Assembly (NCBI RefSeq): GCF_947623445.1
Contig: NC_135245.1
Location: 1,185,501-1,249,500 of the forward strand
Reading direction: 5' to 3'
Length of the DNA: 64,000 bases
From: Clavelina lepadiformis
Lineage: Eukaryota; Chordata; Ascidiacea; Aplousobranchia; Clavelinidae
The translations under genes were made by a program, and so were the position numbers. Under the pieces are notes generated by a model. That model saw only the letters and a list, made by a program, of their open reading frames with translations, did no database searches and had not been told where the DNA came from. Every line of letters begins with the position of its first letter. Positions within the stretch are counted from its first letter, which is position 1. Positions 48,898-60,627 of this stretch are shown in pieces.

Positions 48898-48968
48898 GTG
48901 CTGCGTTTAGTGTAGCGTTTAGCGTTAGTATTTAGCGTTAGTATTTGCGTTTAGCGTTAGTATTTAGT
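48898..48968. repeat. Short tandem repeat with AGCGTTAGTATTT units
   Basis: Units of the kind TTTAGCGTTAGTA repeat four or five times with small variations between 48898 and 48968, about 200 bases before the Kelch start codon. Simple-sequence tandem, probably variable. Confidence 0.75.
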
Positions 48969-49164
48969 TTGCTGATCAAAATGAAGGTAACTAGTTTGAA
49001 GAAATACAAATCGGCTGAAACCCGTGACTAATTTTGCTAATTTGCTGTTGGCTATTGGTATGCGAGCATTTCAATATGGTTGTTGTAAGTAGCAAATTTA
49101 TAATCGTTTATTTTATAAACTTAGGTGTTTTCTGTAAGTTAAAGCAAAATCTCATAAGTTATTG

Positions 49165-50823
49165 ATGGCCGAAATACGAAGCAAAACTCTTCAAAGAAAA
49201 CTTCAGGATGATCAGAAGTGTAGGAACATCTATTGTGACTTCACAATACGATATGAAGATCAAGAATTTCATGTCCATAAATGTGTGCTAGGAGTTTTCT
49301 CGGATTTTTTCAAAACCATGTTTGTTTCCAGAATGAAAGAAAAATATGAAAACGAGGTCAAATTACCTGAAGTTTCTGCTAAAACAATGAGAATTGTCAT
49401 CGAATTCCTTTATGATGATGACGTCAAAGTTAACAGGGAGAATGTTTATAACTTGCTGTCTGCTGCTGACTTTTTACAGATTTCTGTTTTGAAAAAAGCT
49501 TGCCGGGATTACTTGGAAAATAATTTCAGCGATAAAACAGCAATAAAAGATTGGGTAATGTTGCGTAGATATCAAGCGCAAAGCCAGTCGGTAGAAACAA
49601 AAATTGTGGAAAATGGAGCTTCCATTTTTAAGCAGAAAGCAGTATTAGAACTAGATGAAAACGATTTTGAAATTTTGTTGTCTTTGACTAAAATGCACAT
49701 CGCTCCTTCTGTGAGGTATAAATACATCATGAATTGGATAGAACATGATTGTAGCGTCAGAATGAAGTATCTTGATTCGTTGATAGAACACGTCGACTTT
49801 TCATTGCTCCCGAAGAAGTTTTTAACTGAAATTGTTTCCAGAAATGAAGTGATTCGTAAATCTGCAACAGCAATGGCCAGAATCTTGGACGCAGTCTGTC
49901 AATTTTGTACTGACAATTCTTCTAATGGTTGTAAGGTGGCCTTTTTTACATCATGTGATGACGAAGACCAGCTCCATCAAGATATACAGAAGCTACGAAT
50001 GTTCAGTGCTGAGGCTATTGGATGGAAAGAGTTGGCATCTTTTCCTTGGAAACACCGAACAGCCGGAATACTAATTCAAAACGACAGAATTTACATGTTA
50101 GGAGGACACCAAGCCAAGAGCAAATCTTCAAAAAAGGTAAAATACTTGAATCTCTATGACGTGTCGTCCGATTGGACGGATATGACGTCAATGCACACAG
50201 CAAGGCGAACTTTTGCTTGTACAGTCTACAAAGACTCCATCTATGTAGCTGGTGGTCGAGTGCACGACTCAATGTGGACAAAACAAGTCGAATGTTATGA
50301 CTTTGAAAGTGGAACGTGGTTCCAAAAGGCTGGAATGATTCAGAGACGAGCAAGACACGCGACAGTCGCTCATCGTGGATTATTGTATGCGCTTGGTGGC
50401 GAACCAAATCGATCATCTGCTTTAGAAAGTGTCGAATATTACGACGGTATAAGTTGGAAAGAGGCCGCTTCCATGAACAAACCAAGATACGATTTCTCTG
50501 CAGTTGTGCTTAATGACCAGGTATACGCCATTGGCGGCGGTGACGAAGATGATTTGACTTCGGTTGAACTTTACGATCTTCGAGCAAATGCCTGGCATGA
50601 CGTTGCATCTATGACTAAACAAAGACATGGTCACGTGTATGCCTGTGTAGCCAATGGGAAGATATACGCGATGGACGACAAGGACCAATCAGTGGAAGTG
50701 TATGATCCAATTGTAGACGAATGGAGTGATGTTACACAGATACCTGGGGACCAAACAAATGATGATGATTATATTGATTTCAGCTCCATTGAGAGTTGTT
50801 TATTCAGTGAGGATGAGGATTAA
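49165..50823 (+). CDS. BTB-BACK-Kelch protein A (KLHL-type CUL3 adaptor), intronless
   Basis: A single uninterrupted frame of 552 residues starts at ATG 49165 (MAEIRSKTLQRKLQ). The BTB domain spans about residues 20-120: CDFTIRYEDQEFHVHKCVLG, FSDFFKTMF, VIEFLYDDDV and LLSAADFLQI. The BACK domain follows to about 235 (CRDYLENNF, WVMLRRY, VLELDENDFEILLSL, YIMNWIEHD). Kelch repeats fill about 280-530, seen as YMLGGH, IYVAGGRVHD, LLYALGGEPN, VYAIGGGDEDD and VEVYDPIVDEW. The tail is acidic. KLHL proteins normally recruit substrates to CUL3 ubiquitin ligases through these three parts. No orthologue among vertebrate KLHLs is obvious; it groups with the three related genes downstream. Lack of introns suggests descent from a retroposed copy. 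Confidence 0.93.
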   Translation: MAEIRSKTLQRKLQDDQKCRNIYCDFTIRYEDQEFHVHKCVLGVFSDFFKTMFVSRMKEKYENEVKLPEVSAKTMRIVIEFLYDDDVKVNRENVYNLLSAADFLQISVLKKACRDYLENNFSDKTAIKDWVMLRRYQAQSQSVETKIVENGASIFKQKAVLELDENDFEILLSLTKMHIAPSVRYKYIMNWIEHDCSVRMKYLDSLIEHVDFSLLPKKFLTEIVSRNEVIRKSATAMARILDAVCQFCTDNSSNGCKVAFFTSCDDEDQLHQDIQKLRMFSAEAIGWKELASFPWKHRTAGILIQNDRIYMLGGHQAKSKSSKKVKYLNLYDVSSDWTDMTSMHTARRTFACTVYKDSIYVAGGRVHDSMWTKQVECYDFESGTWFQKAGMIQRRARHATVAHRGLLYALGGEPNRSSALESVEYYDGISWKEAASMNKPRYDFSAVVLNDQVYAIGGGDEDDLTSVELYDLRANAWHDVASMTKQRHGHVYACVANGKIYAMDDKDQSVEVYDPIVDEWSDVTQIPGDQTNDDDYIDFSSIESCLFSEDED

Positions 50824-51589
50824 TTTGGTTCAATTAATTTGGTTTGGTAATGATGATGTTCACTACAGGGCTGCTTCCAGTAACTATGACGATTATGAAG
50901 ACGACTGCCACAACTAGTCATGCAGTTTACTCCTGCATTTTCCAACAGTCATCGATGTCCTTGTACTTAAACCTGGCAGATGCTCATGCGTTGTTTATTT
51001 GACATAATGTGGTTAATGTGCGGTGTTAATGTATCACTTGTAAGACTGGACTGGAATCTTTATAATTGTATATCCATACTTGTCTTCCGATATGTTTATT
51101 GATAATGATGCAACCGTAACTGTATGTCTATTTTATTTGCCTTTAACGAAGCAAACTTAAGCTTGCTGCATAGTTTCTCGTTTACCAAATCATTCTAAAT
51201 ATTGCTGATATGCTTATTGACGTATTTAAGTCGTGTTTACTTTGATTTTCTAATAAGCCATTTTTTAAACATTAACCAGGTTTATGATAGCATTTAACTT
51301 TTCGACGTCACTACTTAATTCCATCAGAAACTGTTCGGGTCAAAGGTTAGATAACCAGTTGAAAGGTATACCCGACCCTTTTCCGCAAAATTTCTAAGCT
51401 TTATGTCAACTTTGCTAAGCTGGAAAATTCTACTATGTTGTAGAGATCATTATGGCTTGGTTGATTCTGAGAAACTTCATTTAAAAATATAAACCTGTTT
51501 AGACCAATCAGAAGGCAGCATGGTTGGCGTTGTTTTCTAGCCTGGAAATTACCACAGCAGTTGGCGTGCTTCGATGTTCCAAGCAGTTC

Positions 51590-51740
51590 CTAGCTTCTTT
51601 CAATAGGGGTTAGATTGACATCCTTCCATCGATGCCAATCAGTTGTAGTGTTTTACTGTACAGCAGTTATTTCTTGAGTGCGCAGTAAACGCATATAAAG
51701 TGCGTTTATCGATCTTCTTACTGACGACAATAATTAATAA
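51590..51740. repeat. Interspersed repeat R3, copy 2
   Basis: CTTCCATCGATGCCAATCAG, TTATTTCTTGAGTGCGCAGT and AAACGCATATAAAGTGCGTT are shared almost exactly with 46110-46260. R4 copy 2 follows at once, so R3 and R4 may be parts of one longer element. Confidence 0.7.
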
Positions 51741-51749
51741 TAGCGCCTT

Positions 51750-51835
51750 CGTTCAGCCTGGATGTATTCATCTCCAGTATAAGTTACATTGGGACGAGTC
51801 AACAAAGCTGCTTCGATTTAATTGATGAACAATTC
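51750..51835. repeat. Repeat R4, copy 2
   Basis: CAGCCTGGATGTATTCATCT and AAGTTACATTGGGACGAGTC match 48695-48785. It lies directly downstream of R3 copy 2. Confidence 0.65.
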
Positions 51836-52310
51836 TATAGATACTATATATAATTATATATGATGTAATTCTACTTGATTTAGTGCTGCGTTTAGTAGCT
51901 CAAAATTACAACTAACTACAACGTTTTATACAACAATATCAAAAAAGTTTCAGCGGAACAACATTAAATGATAAAATGGTGAAAACCAACGATATTATAA
52001 GAGATATGCGGCGAGAAATACAAACAACAACGATTAATCTACTTTGAGACAGTAACAGTATGTACCATGGAAAAGGAAATTGAAATTAAACATTTAGTTC
52101 GAAATATTTATACTCTGCGCTTTTTTGGCTACTTTGGTATCAAGATGACCTTAATTGATCAATCATAAGATATGTTTTGGTAGGCTATGTGCAATTATAC
52201 ACTATAAGCTAGTTTTTGACAAACATTTAAAAAATACAGTATATCAGCAATAACCTACGACTAAAGTAAATATGAACTTCTTGAGTAAAACAAACGTCGA
52301 GACTCTAGAC

Positions 52311-52609
52311 CAGTGGTTCCCAACCTGGGGTCCGTGAGTGTCTTAGTTGCATGTAGGCTACTTTGTTTCTCTATTGTTTGTGCAACGAAAGAAGAGAATC
52401 ATAAACATTTTAAGACGCTATTTCATTGAAATTTGCAGCAGCTCCCAAATATATCCGATATTACAGTAAATATCCCTCAATAGTAGGTTATGCATTAAAT
52501 AACAAGACATTTTCTGATTGAATTCTTGGCAAATTTTAGGTACGGGTCCGCAGGCTTGAAAATTTATTAAAAGGGGTCCACGACTAAAAAAAGGTTGATA
52601 GATAACTAG
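52311..52609. mobile_element. hAT-like short non-autonomous element
   Basis: The left end reads CAGTGGTTCCCAACCTGGGG. The right end AAAGGTTGATAGATAACTAG is a decayed complement of it. GGGTCCG and GGGTCCACGACT sit near each end. Flanks TCTAGAC and TCTAGAT may be remnants of the target duplication. No ORF; older than the copy at 29198. Confidence 0.6.
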
Positions 52610-52634
52610 TATCTAGATAGACTAGATACTATTT

Positions 52635-54245
52635 CTAGATATCAAAGATATCTAGTCTAAACTCATTAGCTTGCAATTTTGTATCTTTGACCAATTCACT
52701 CCATTCATCCACAACTGGATCATAAACCTCCATTGATTGTTCCTTTTCGTCCGTCGCGTATATCTTCCCATTGGCTACACAGGCATACACGTGACCTGAT
52801 CTTTGTTTGCTCATAGATGCAACGTCATGCCAGGCATTTGCTCGAGGATCATAAAGTTCAACCGAGGTCAAATCATCTTGATCACCGCCAATGGCGTATA
52901 TCTGGTCATTGAGCACAACTGCAGAGAAATCGCATCGACGCTTCTTCATAGGAGCAGCATGTTTCCATCGGACACCGTCGTAATATTCGACAGATTGTAA
53001 TATGGTTGACTGATTTGGATTGCCGCCAAGTGCATACAATAGACCACGATGAGCGACCAAAGCATGTTTCTCTCGTTTGCTGATCATCCCAGCTTTGCGG
53101 ATCCACGTTCCGCGATCAACATCAAAAGATTCAACCTCACTAGACCATAATGTTTGATGCACTAGACCACCAGCTACATAGATTGAGTCGTTGTACGCTG
53201 CACAACCAAAACTTCGCCTTGCTGTGTGCATTGACGTCACCTCCTTTAAACCGGATGACGCGTTATTGAGGTCACAATACATTGCTTTATTTGAAGATTT
53301 GCTGCCATTTTCAAACCCTCCCAACACATAAAGTTTATCGTTCTTCACCACTAAACCTGCTTTTTTATGTTCACAAAGGGAAGTTTCCAACTCTTTCCAT
53401 TCCTCAGCATTAGCATTGTAAACCTTCAGTTTAAACGTTTCAGATATTATAACCATTTTGGAAGAAATTGAACAATCACCAGAAAGGCCGTCAGACGAGA
53501 TTTGACAAATTGCATCCAAAACCATCGCCATTGTGATTGGGGATTTTCGTATTGTCTCATTTTTCGAAATTTTTTCCACAAGAAATTTCTTTGGAAAACC
53601 CATAAAGTTTACGTTTTCCATTAACATGTCAAAGTAGTTTTTTCTAACTGTGGAATTTTGCTCTATCCAAGCCATGATGCATTTGTACTTTATCGAATTG
53701 TGAACTTTCATCAATTTAAGCAAATAAGAGAAATTATCAACATCTAACTCCAACAGGGAATTTTCTTTTATCACAGAGAAACTTTTTTCGCAAATTTTGG
53801 TTTCAAAGCAATTTGCATCTACGTTACAATTTTTCAATATCAACCAATCCTCGACTGATCTATCTACTCAAAAGTTATTTACCAAGAAATCCCGGCAAGC
53901 TATTTTTAAAGCAGAAATCTGTAAAAAGTCAGCAGCAGACAGCAAGTTGTAAACATTGTCTCTGTTAAGTTTGACGTCATCATCATAAAAGAATTCGATG
54001 ACAATTCTCATTGTTTCAGCAGAAACTTCAGATATTTTAGCCTCGTTTTCATGCTTTTCTTTCATTTCCGAAGCAAACATTGTTTTGAAAAAGTCAGAAA
54101 AACTTCCGACAACGCATTTATGGACGTGAAATTTGTCGTCTTCACATCGTATTATGAAGTCACAATAAATATTTTCATTCTTTCTGTCCGCTTGAAGTTT
54201 TCCTTGAAGGGATTTGCTTGACGATTTGAAATTTGAAAATGTCAT
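52635..54245 (-). CDS. BTB-BACK-Kelch protein B with an in-frame UGA between BTB and BACK
   Basis: From ATG 54245 (MTFSNFKSSSKS) to the stop at 52635 the frame runs 536 codons, broken once by TGA at 53868-53870, in the context NNF-stop-VDRSVEDWLIL. The part before it is a full BTB domain (CDFIIRCEDDKFHVHKCVVG, FSDFFKTMF, VIEFFYDDDV). The part after has BACK (VLELDVDNFSYLLKLM-like SLLELDVDNF, CIMAWIEQN) and Kelch repeats (LYVLGGFENG, IYVAGGLVHQ, LLYALGGNPN, IYAIGGDQDD, MEVYDPVVDEW). Frame is conserved on both sides and nothing else is damaged. The reading could be a fresh pseudogene, a polymorphic nonsense allele, or programmed UGA readthrough as described for Drosophila kelch. It resembles gene A most closely. 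Confidence 0.8.
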
Positions 54246-56627
54246 GATAGGTAAAAAAAACGTATTCAACTTATATGCAGGCTAGCAGCCTGTCAACAGA
54301 TTTAAACTCAATTTATTTTAATGCTGATCTAGCCGACGTTTGACAAACAACATACAAGCATGCTACAGTACTTATTACCTTTACTAAGTATTTCGATAGA
54401 CAAGGACAGTTTTACGAAAATTATCATTTGCTGTTTCTTTTATATCTGCTGGCGGCCGAATCAAACGTATCTATGTAATCGTTTTTGCCGGTATTTACTC
54501 GAACACTTCATGGTCCTCTGAAGGAATTATTAACCTTTCTTCCAGCACTGTCATCTACCAGACCACAAACGTAATAGTAACTCAAGGCTTACAATGGTCT
54601 TTTAAGGCAGCGCAACTCTTAAAGCAAAAAAATAGCTTTAATATGCCGGTAGCTAGTATCACTGTGGCTGAAACTTATTACACCGGATAAGAGAACGTTT
54701 GCCTGTTGTTCAAGGAACAATGACGTCATATAACGTCACATGATCATGATGTTAAGTTGCTTCAGTCGTTCACGTTACTCAGCGTCACATGTAAGAGAGA
54801 CAGTTTACGTTTATTTCAATTATTTACTGTCAGGCGTTACATTAACTTTTTTATCATATCCTAAACGTCATATCAAGCGTCATCATTTTTATTTATAACT
54901 GTTGTTCTATCTACAACTGCCACGACGGTTTCGGTTACGCAGTAATGCGCGTGTGACGTCGTAAGTGGGTTTTGAACTCGTCACACAAGGAATATTATAA
55001 TTATGAGTTGCAGGAATGAATCATAAGAATCTGACCACCTTACTCATTCGCTAAATGTATAATTATTACGTGCGTTTGTTAATAAACAACCCATCGTTTT
55101 TTCACGTTTTGATCACACTTAAAACGGACTTCAACAAAGCCCAGTGTGTATTCATAAGAATATTAGTACAACTGGAATGCTTTTATATTGGCTATACAGC
55201 AAAATCCGCTTAAATTGTTTGTTTAAACCATGATTCATCTTTTACAATGACCGCTTGGAGTTGATAAAGGTAAAATGCGTTCAACTTGCAGTCATGGGTT
55301 GGCATATTATCTGTACACTCGTAAACCTATAACAAGCGAAAAAGTCGTTTTGTGTTGATCAAAGCCATCGATTCGAACTGAAATACAGTGGAAATTAATG
55401 GATTAGTCTTTACCTCAACTGGGAATGTTTTTAGAAACTTTTTACATTCTAAAGCAGAAAACGATAAACCAGCAACGTCCACAACTTAGGCTAAATCTAT
55501 AAAATCAAGTGATGGTTCTCGTATTAATGAGCAAAACTGTTTGCCTAAAGTCTAAACGTTAGAACACTTCTCACTTTAAACTTGGTTTGTATTATCTCTC
55601 AATACACTAAAAGCGTGAGACATCATAAGAACAAGTCAAGAAGAAATGCAATGGGCGCATTTTGCCGATTTTCGGTTTCGTGAAAATTAAATGAAATCAA
55701 ATGCACGGGAAAGTCAATAATGTCGGGATGATCAAGTTTGAGAACATCAAAGAAGCACAAAATCGTTTTGATAAGAACTTTGACTTACAAAACGTAAACC
55801 GCTAAATGACATCCTGCTTTTTTAATACACAAAAAGGTATTAATGCTACTTATAAGGTTATGCATAAGGTACATACAGCTAACAAGGCTCACTAATTTTC
55901 AAAAGTACGTAACAGCATAACCCCTCACAACACAGAACCATAATTGGCTGTTTTGATAAGGTGAGTGCTTCACCACATGCCGAGCTATTTCCAGCTTTAT
56001 CAATGAGTCAGGCATCAAGTGGTATCATTTTCTCACGAAGATAATAACACCTAACTTTGGACTGCGTGAAAATGCAACCAAACGATTCTATTTAGAGATA
56101 GATGAATGAAACAAGCAGCCAGCAATCATTAGTGGTCAGAAGCGACAAGAGAAAAATGGTAGTAAACCACAGCTTGCTTGACCCATGGGATCGCTTAAGT
56201 TCATATGCAAAGGTGTTTGTTTTAAAGAATTCATAAAACGTTTCCGGTCTAAATTCTAATCATATATTTAAATTTTAAGGATGCTAAAGTAAAGACCAAA
56301 GTGAAAATTATGCTTTCGCTAATCAATGAAATTCTTAATTTAATGAATTTAGATTTAACGAATTAGCAGATTGTGTCATTTTCTCACAAGAACAACTTGC
56401 CTTTAGTGAAAATCAATGTGATTATATTGTAGCGGGTAAGATTGTTTGTAATGTAAATATACCCGGTGTTGAGTAACAATTTATGAGAAGTTAGCTTCAT
56501 TTATCTCCCGGCCGTATTAGCTGTATGTAGGCCTACTTTGCATGTGTTTAACTTCCATCTTGCCTAACTATAAGTTATAATTGCCCATATCGGTGACTTC
56601 TTCTTGTATTCTTCCAGGATTTTCTCA
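54246..56627. other. Intergenic DNA, nothing recognised
   Basis: About 2.4 kb of AT-rich DNA between Kelch gene B's start and the claudin-like gene's stop. I found no exon with homology, no terminal repeats and no RNA gene. It should contain the Kelch B promoter. Confidence 0.45.
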
Positions 56628-57481
56628 CTAACAATCTCCTCCTCCTCCACCGCACTCTCCTCCTCCTCCTCCATCGCACCCTCCTTCTCCACCACCAAAT
56701 CCTCCTCCACCGCCACCACCAAATCCTCCCGACAAACCGATTCCTCCACCGCGACTGGGATGACTCACATTTCCAGTAGACTCACATTTACAGAACATGC
56801 AGCATGCCACGAACATTGTGAGAATAGACAGAACAACTGATACCCAACCAATGTAATATGAATAACCAGCTTGCCCTTCACCCGTTCTGCCGAACGTTTT
56901 GTCGGTAAAAGCAGACAATCCTATTACTTGACAGAGCACTGCAAAAACAACACAGTGAATGTGGTTAGAATTACGGTAAATAAAATCGTTCGTAAAATCT
57001 TGCAGGATGTTTCAAAAATGTGCTTTGGTCAAGTTAGAACCATTTGTTAGAGTCTAACATAAGTAAACATGTGTTAGACTATTCGATAGCTTGAGTAAGA
57101 TTATCAACCTGCTATTACAAGCATCCAATTGAGCGCTTGAAAACATTTCTTTATTGCCAGTAATCCTGATAGAAGGAGGAAGGGTATTGCCAGAAGCAAA
57201 GTCCATCGAGCTGTTCCTATTGAATTACCAAAACAAGGGCAACCTGCGTCACGAACAAGATCATTCCAGCCTTGGGACGGGAAGGGATAACAATTTGTGC
57301 CGTTGCTTTCCTTCAGGCATATTCTCCACAATCCTAAAATGGCTTCGGTAACATTTTTTGGGTCTTCTCCGTATTTTATATCTATGAAGAGCCATTCCGG
57401 TGTTGTCAGAGATATTACGTCTAAGCTCAAGATAAGAAAGATCGTGCACACGTACACGACGATTTTAGGCATTTCCTTCAT
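56628..57481 (-). CDS. Claudin/PMP22-superfamily four-span membrane protein with Gly-rich tail (2 exons)
   Basis: Exons 57109-57481 and 56628-56938 join in frame to 227 residues from ATG 57481 (MKEMPKIVVYV). There are four hydrophobic spans: VCTIFLILSLDVISL, WTLLLAIPFLLLSGLLAI, LNWMLVIAVLCQVIGL across the exon junction, and YYIGWVSVVLSILTMFVACC. The first extracellular loop has the claudin-type signature: W at TPEW, then GLWRIC and a second cysteine at GTNC. After the last span comes a cysteine pair (CMFCKC), a short linker and a striking Gly-rich tail with scattered Cys, Glu and Asp, ending GDC. Claudins end in a PDZ-binding YV; this ends differently, so it may be a claudin-like rather than a true tight-junction claudin. 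Cellular role unknown. Confidence 0.75.
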
Positions 57482-60400
57482 ATTTTTTCATAGATTTTAT
57501 TTACTCGTTCAAAAATTCTGTAATTTAAATAAAATGTGATTAGAGATCGTCTTCGTTTCTTTAAACGCTTTAAAATGATGATTATATTGACCGACAAATG
57601 CGCCGCTATAGCATCATTTCTTTCTATTAATCAAATATTGGATCTTTCTATGTGCTACATGCCTCTTTGTGATGTCATGATGTTAAAAATTTTATTTACC
57701 AAATCTACCTAAATTCGATACATAATGTTCACTCGTCTGCTCAAGCGGCGTTAAACGCATATTATGCTACGCAGGAATCTACTTACGAGGTTAAAGGATA
57801 ACAAGGTAAACAAGATCCACACAGATAAATTGTTCCAACACAGCATGGAAACGTCAACTACCCTGCAATTTACGAAAATCTGACGTCACTGTTCATCCAT
57901 ATATGGATTGCGCGGTCGTATGTTGCCTGCAGCACTTTTAGTTCTGCTCTTTCCTAAACTATTCTTGATCTGGACACGGTTGCGTAAAAATGCGATATTT
58001 TAAAAAAATCGTCACTGCAGCCTCGTCTCCTCTGACATCATATGATTATATTAACAATAATGGTGACACACTTTAATTCAACATATGCTCTGATAGTTTT
58101 CACATTCTCTTGAAAAAAACTTGCTTTGAATTTTAGGTGGTTGACTTATTTAAGTTTTTGGTTAATCGGATCCTGTTTCCATTAAGCATATGTTTTCAAA
58201 TTTAGATAAAAATAACGTTTAATTTGGCCAGGTTATAAAAAATGATATGAAAGTGACCATTCTACGCTCAAGCAATGCTGCTTTGCAAATGCTTAATTCG
58301 TTTGCCATATGATGACAATTAGTCTTGCTTAAAAACATTCGACAGTAAATCATCTCCGTTCATGATAGCTTATTGACATATACGCCAATTATTTCTCTCT
58401 GGTTTGCGTAGCATTGAATTCAAGCGCGGAATGAAGTAAATTTTACGTTGAATTCTTGTGACCAGTGATGGCCAAATAACGTAGGCTACAACACAGTGGT
58501 CAACTAGTGCTTCGTTGCTTAAGGTTTCAAGCGGTAATTATTCCAAATTCCTATTGATTTGTAGATGCATGGATATGAAATCCATGGTAGCTTAGCCTGC
58601 GTCTTTCTGTCAGTTCTCTCAAAGTAAAGTGTTTCGCGGTCATTCCAGCAAAATGAGTTTCTGATGTCAACAAAACTCAGCAATCAACGTCGCTGAAGGC
58701 GATAACAAATACTTACATTTTTGCGTCATTCCGCGAGCTGTTTTCCATTACATATACCGTTTGCTTATTTCTCAATACCAACTCTGCCATATTAACAAGT
58801 GCATTTCCGTCTATTCCTATTAACAATCGCTTCAATTTCAGATAAAAATATCTCCGAGCATTCCAATGGCAGAGAGATGTTGCGGTATTACAAAACTTAT
58901 GAAAGTTATGTTTTGTTTGCAACATGGTAATCTGGATCGGCTGCTTGAATCTCGATTAAATTCAGTCATGAAATAACTTAAGCAGCCGTGAACGAGACTC
59001 GTAAACCTGTAGCGATTCAGTCACATCTAATCGTGAACAAGTCTATACGGAACATTATACTTGACATTTAACGGCATCGACATGCTCGTATAGATGCCGC
59101 TAACAACACTTTAAGTTTTTTCCAGAACATTTTTAATTTGCATTTAAGATTTTTGTTCAAAGTCAAATACGTTTAAAATTTCTTCTGTACTTGTAAATGC
59201 ATATTTTATTGGAACAGTATAAAACAAGGAAACAAGACTTGAAGATATCGTCAAACATGTGTTTTTATACTCAGCGAGAATTTTTTCACATGGCTTCTAC
59301 GTTAAAATTTTAACCTGTTCTGTGGTAATCAGTTGGATATGTAACTGCCGGTTAAGTTATGTCTTACAAAATCGCATAAAGATAAGTTAGTGTGTATTAA
59401 CTTATTATAACTTATAGATAAACATTGACATTATCCATTTATACAAAATCTTCATCTTTCGACCAATCCATTCCAGTTCCAAATATCTTGAACATTAGTC
59501 TTCACCGATTGGTTTTCGTTCACCACAGCGTACACATTGACGCCAATAACTTGTTTTGTGCTCTGATCTTTGCTGCGTGTATGAAGCTCACAGAAATAAA
59601 CGAGAATTACCTGGGAAAGTCACAAATACGATTAAAAACCATATCAGAATGTTAACACAGAAAGTTATCGCAGATCCTCCTTTCGAAATACATTATTATA
59701 TTACTTAGGGTCTTAAGTGTTAAATAAATAATTCCCAAAATAGCCAAAGCTATAGATTAACAACGAAACAGCATTGAAAACACAGAATGCGACAACTAAC
59801 TAAGTAATCCATTCAGAGAGTGGGAAGAAGACATGCACAATGTTCTTACCATACTTGAAACAAATGCGCTTGCATTGCCGGCAAACTGACACAAATTTCC
59901 TTGTAATGGCTGTATGCTTGAGATGTCGGATGCCTTTAGCAAGACCTTGCACGGTCTAGAAGTGATAGCTGTGTAGCATTTTATCGGTCAAGATACTACA
60001 AGGTCCTTCATGGATGAACAGGCGTCCGTGCCTGCCTATCTATGAAGGCGTTGTAATCTAATCTATAATTGTTTAGTCATAAACAGCGACCTACCAGTTC
60101 AATGTACTCAGGAATTCAAATCACAATTTTCTTCTGCAAAAAGAAGGAATATCACAATTTCATCCGATTTAAAAAAATACTTTGAAATTATAACTTACTC
60201 TTGGACGATTGTTAGATCAAACCAACACAATACAAGAATTATGCTCGGCTCTTCCTTAAATGTTAGACAAAAGTCAGGTAACTTATAAATTTTAATGGCA
60301 TTTTCCATATCATACGTTCGGGAATTAACAGTGGGCTGAGACACGATGCCTTTACCCATCTGTAGCTTTTCGTCAAATCCAGGCGTTCGCAATAAATTAC

Positions 60401-60627
60401 AACGATAAAACAAAGTTTGCAAGGAGAAGTATAAAAGCAACGCACATTCCTGGTGGCTTAGGCAGAATCACGCGGTCCAAAATCATGATTCGTCAGAGCT
60501 TAATGATTTAGTTGCGTTATAACCTGCCAACAACGTCATTGTATTGCATGAATCTAGAAGTGACAAATGTAAGACTTCAGTTATGTTTAGAAGATTGTTT
60601 CGGATAAGGCAACGGCCGCAATAGTAA
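57482..60627. other. Intergenic DNA, nothing recognised until the Kelch C 3' flank
   Basis: About 3.1 kb without supported genes or clear repeats. From about 60480 the sequence resembles 62640-62758, the flank downstream of Kelch D, so the 3' flank was duplicated with the gene. Confidence 0.45.

Larger units (their letters stand above)
47836..49164. other. Intergenic DNA upstream of the first Kelch gene
   Basis: Contains a reversed copy of repeat R1 (about 48420-48660), the left part of a repeat shared with 51765-51835, and a short tandem repeat (about 48900-48970). The promoter of the Kelch gene at 49165 must lie here but no motif is evident. Confidence 0.5.
50824..52634. other. Intergenic DNA between convergent Kelch genes A and B
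   Basis: Contains repeat R3 copy 2 (51590-51740), repeat R4 copy 2 (51750-51835) and a hAT-like short element (52311-52609). No gene is supported. Genes A (+) and B (-) end toward each other across this stretch. Confidence 0.5.

Noticed and set aside
56564-56840. Ser/Thr-rich and Glu-rich frames around the Gly-rich claudin tail on both strands
   Set aside because: Shadow frames of the GGA/GGT tract; the Gly-rich frame is the one that joins the claudin-like first exon in phase.
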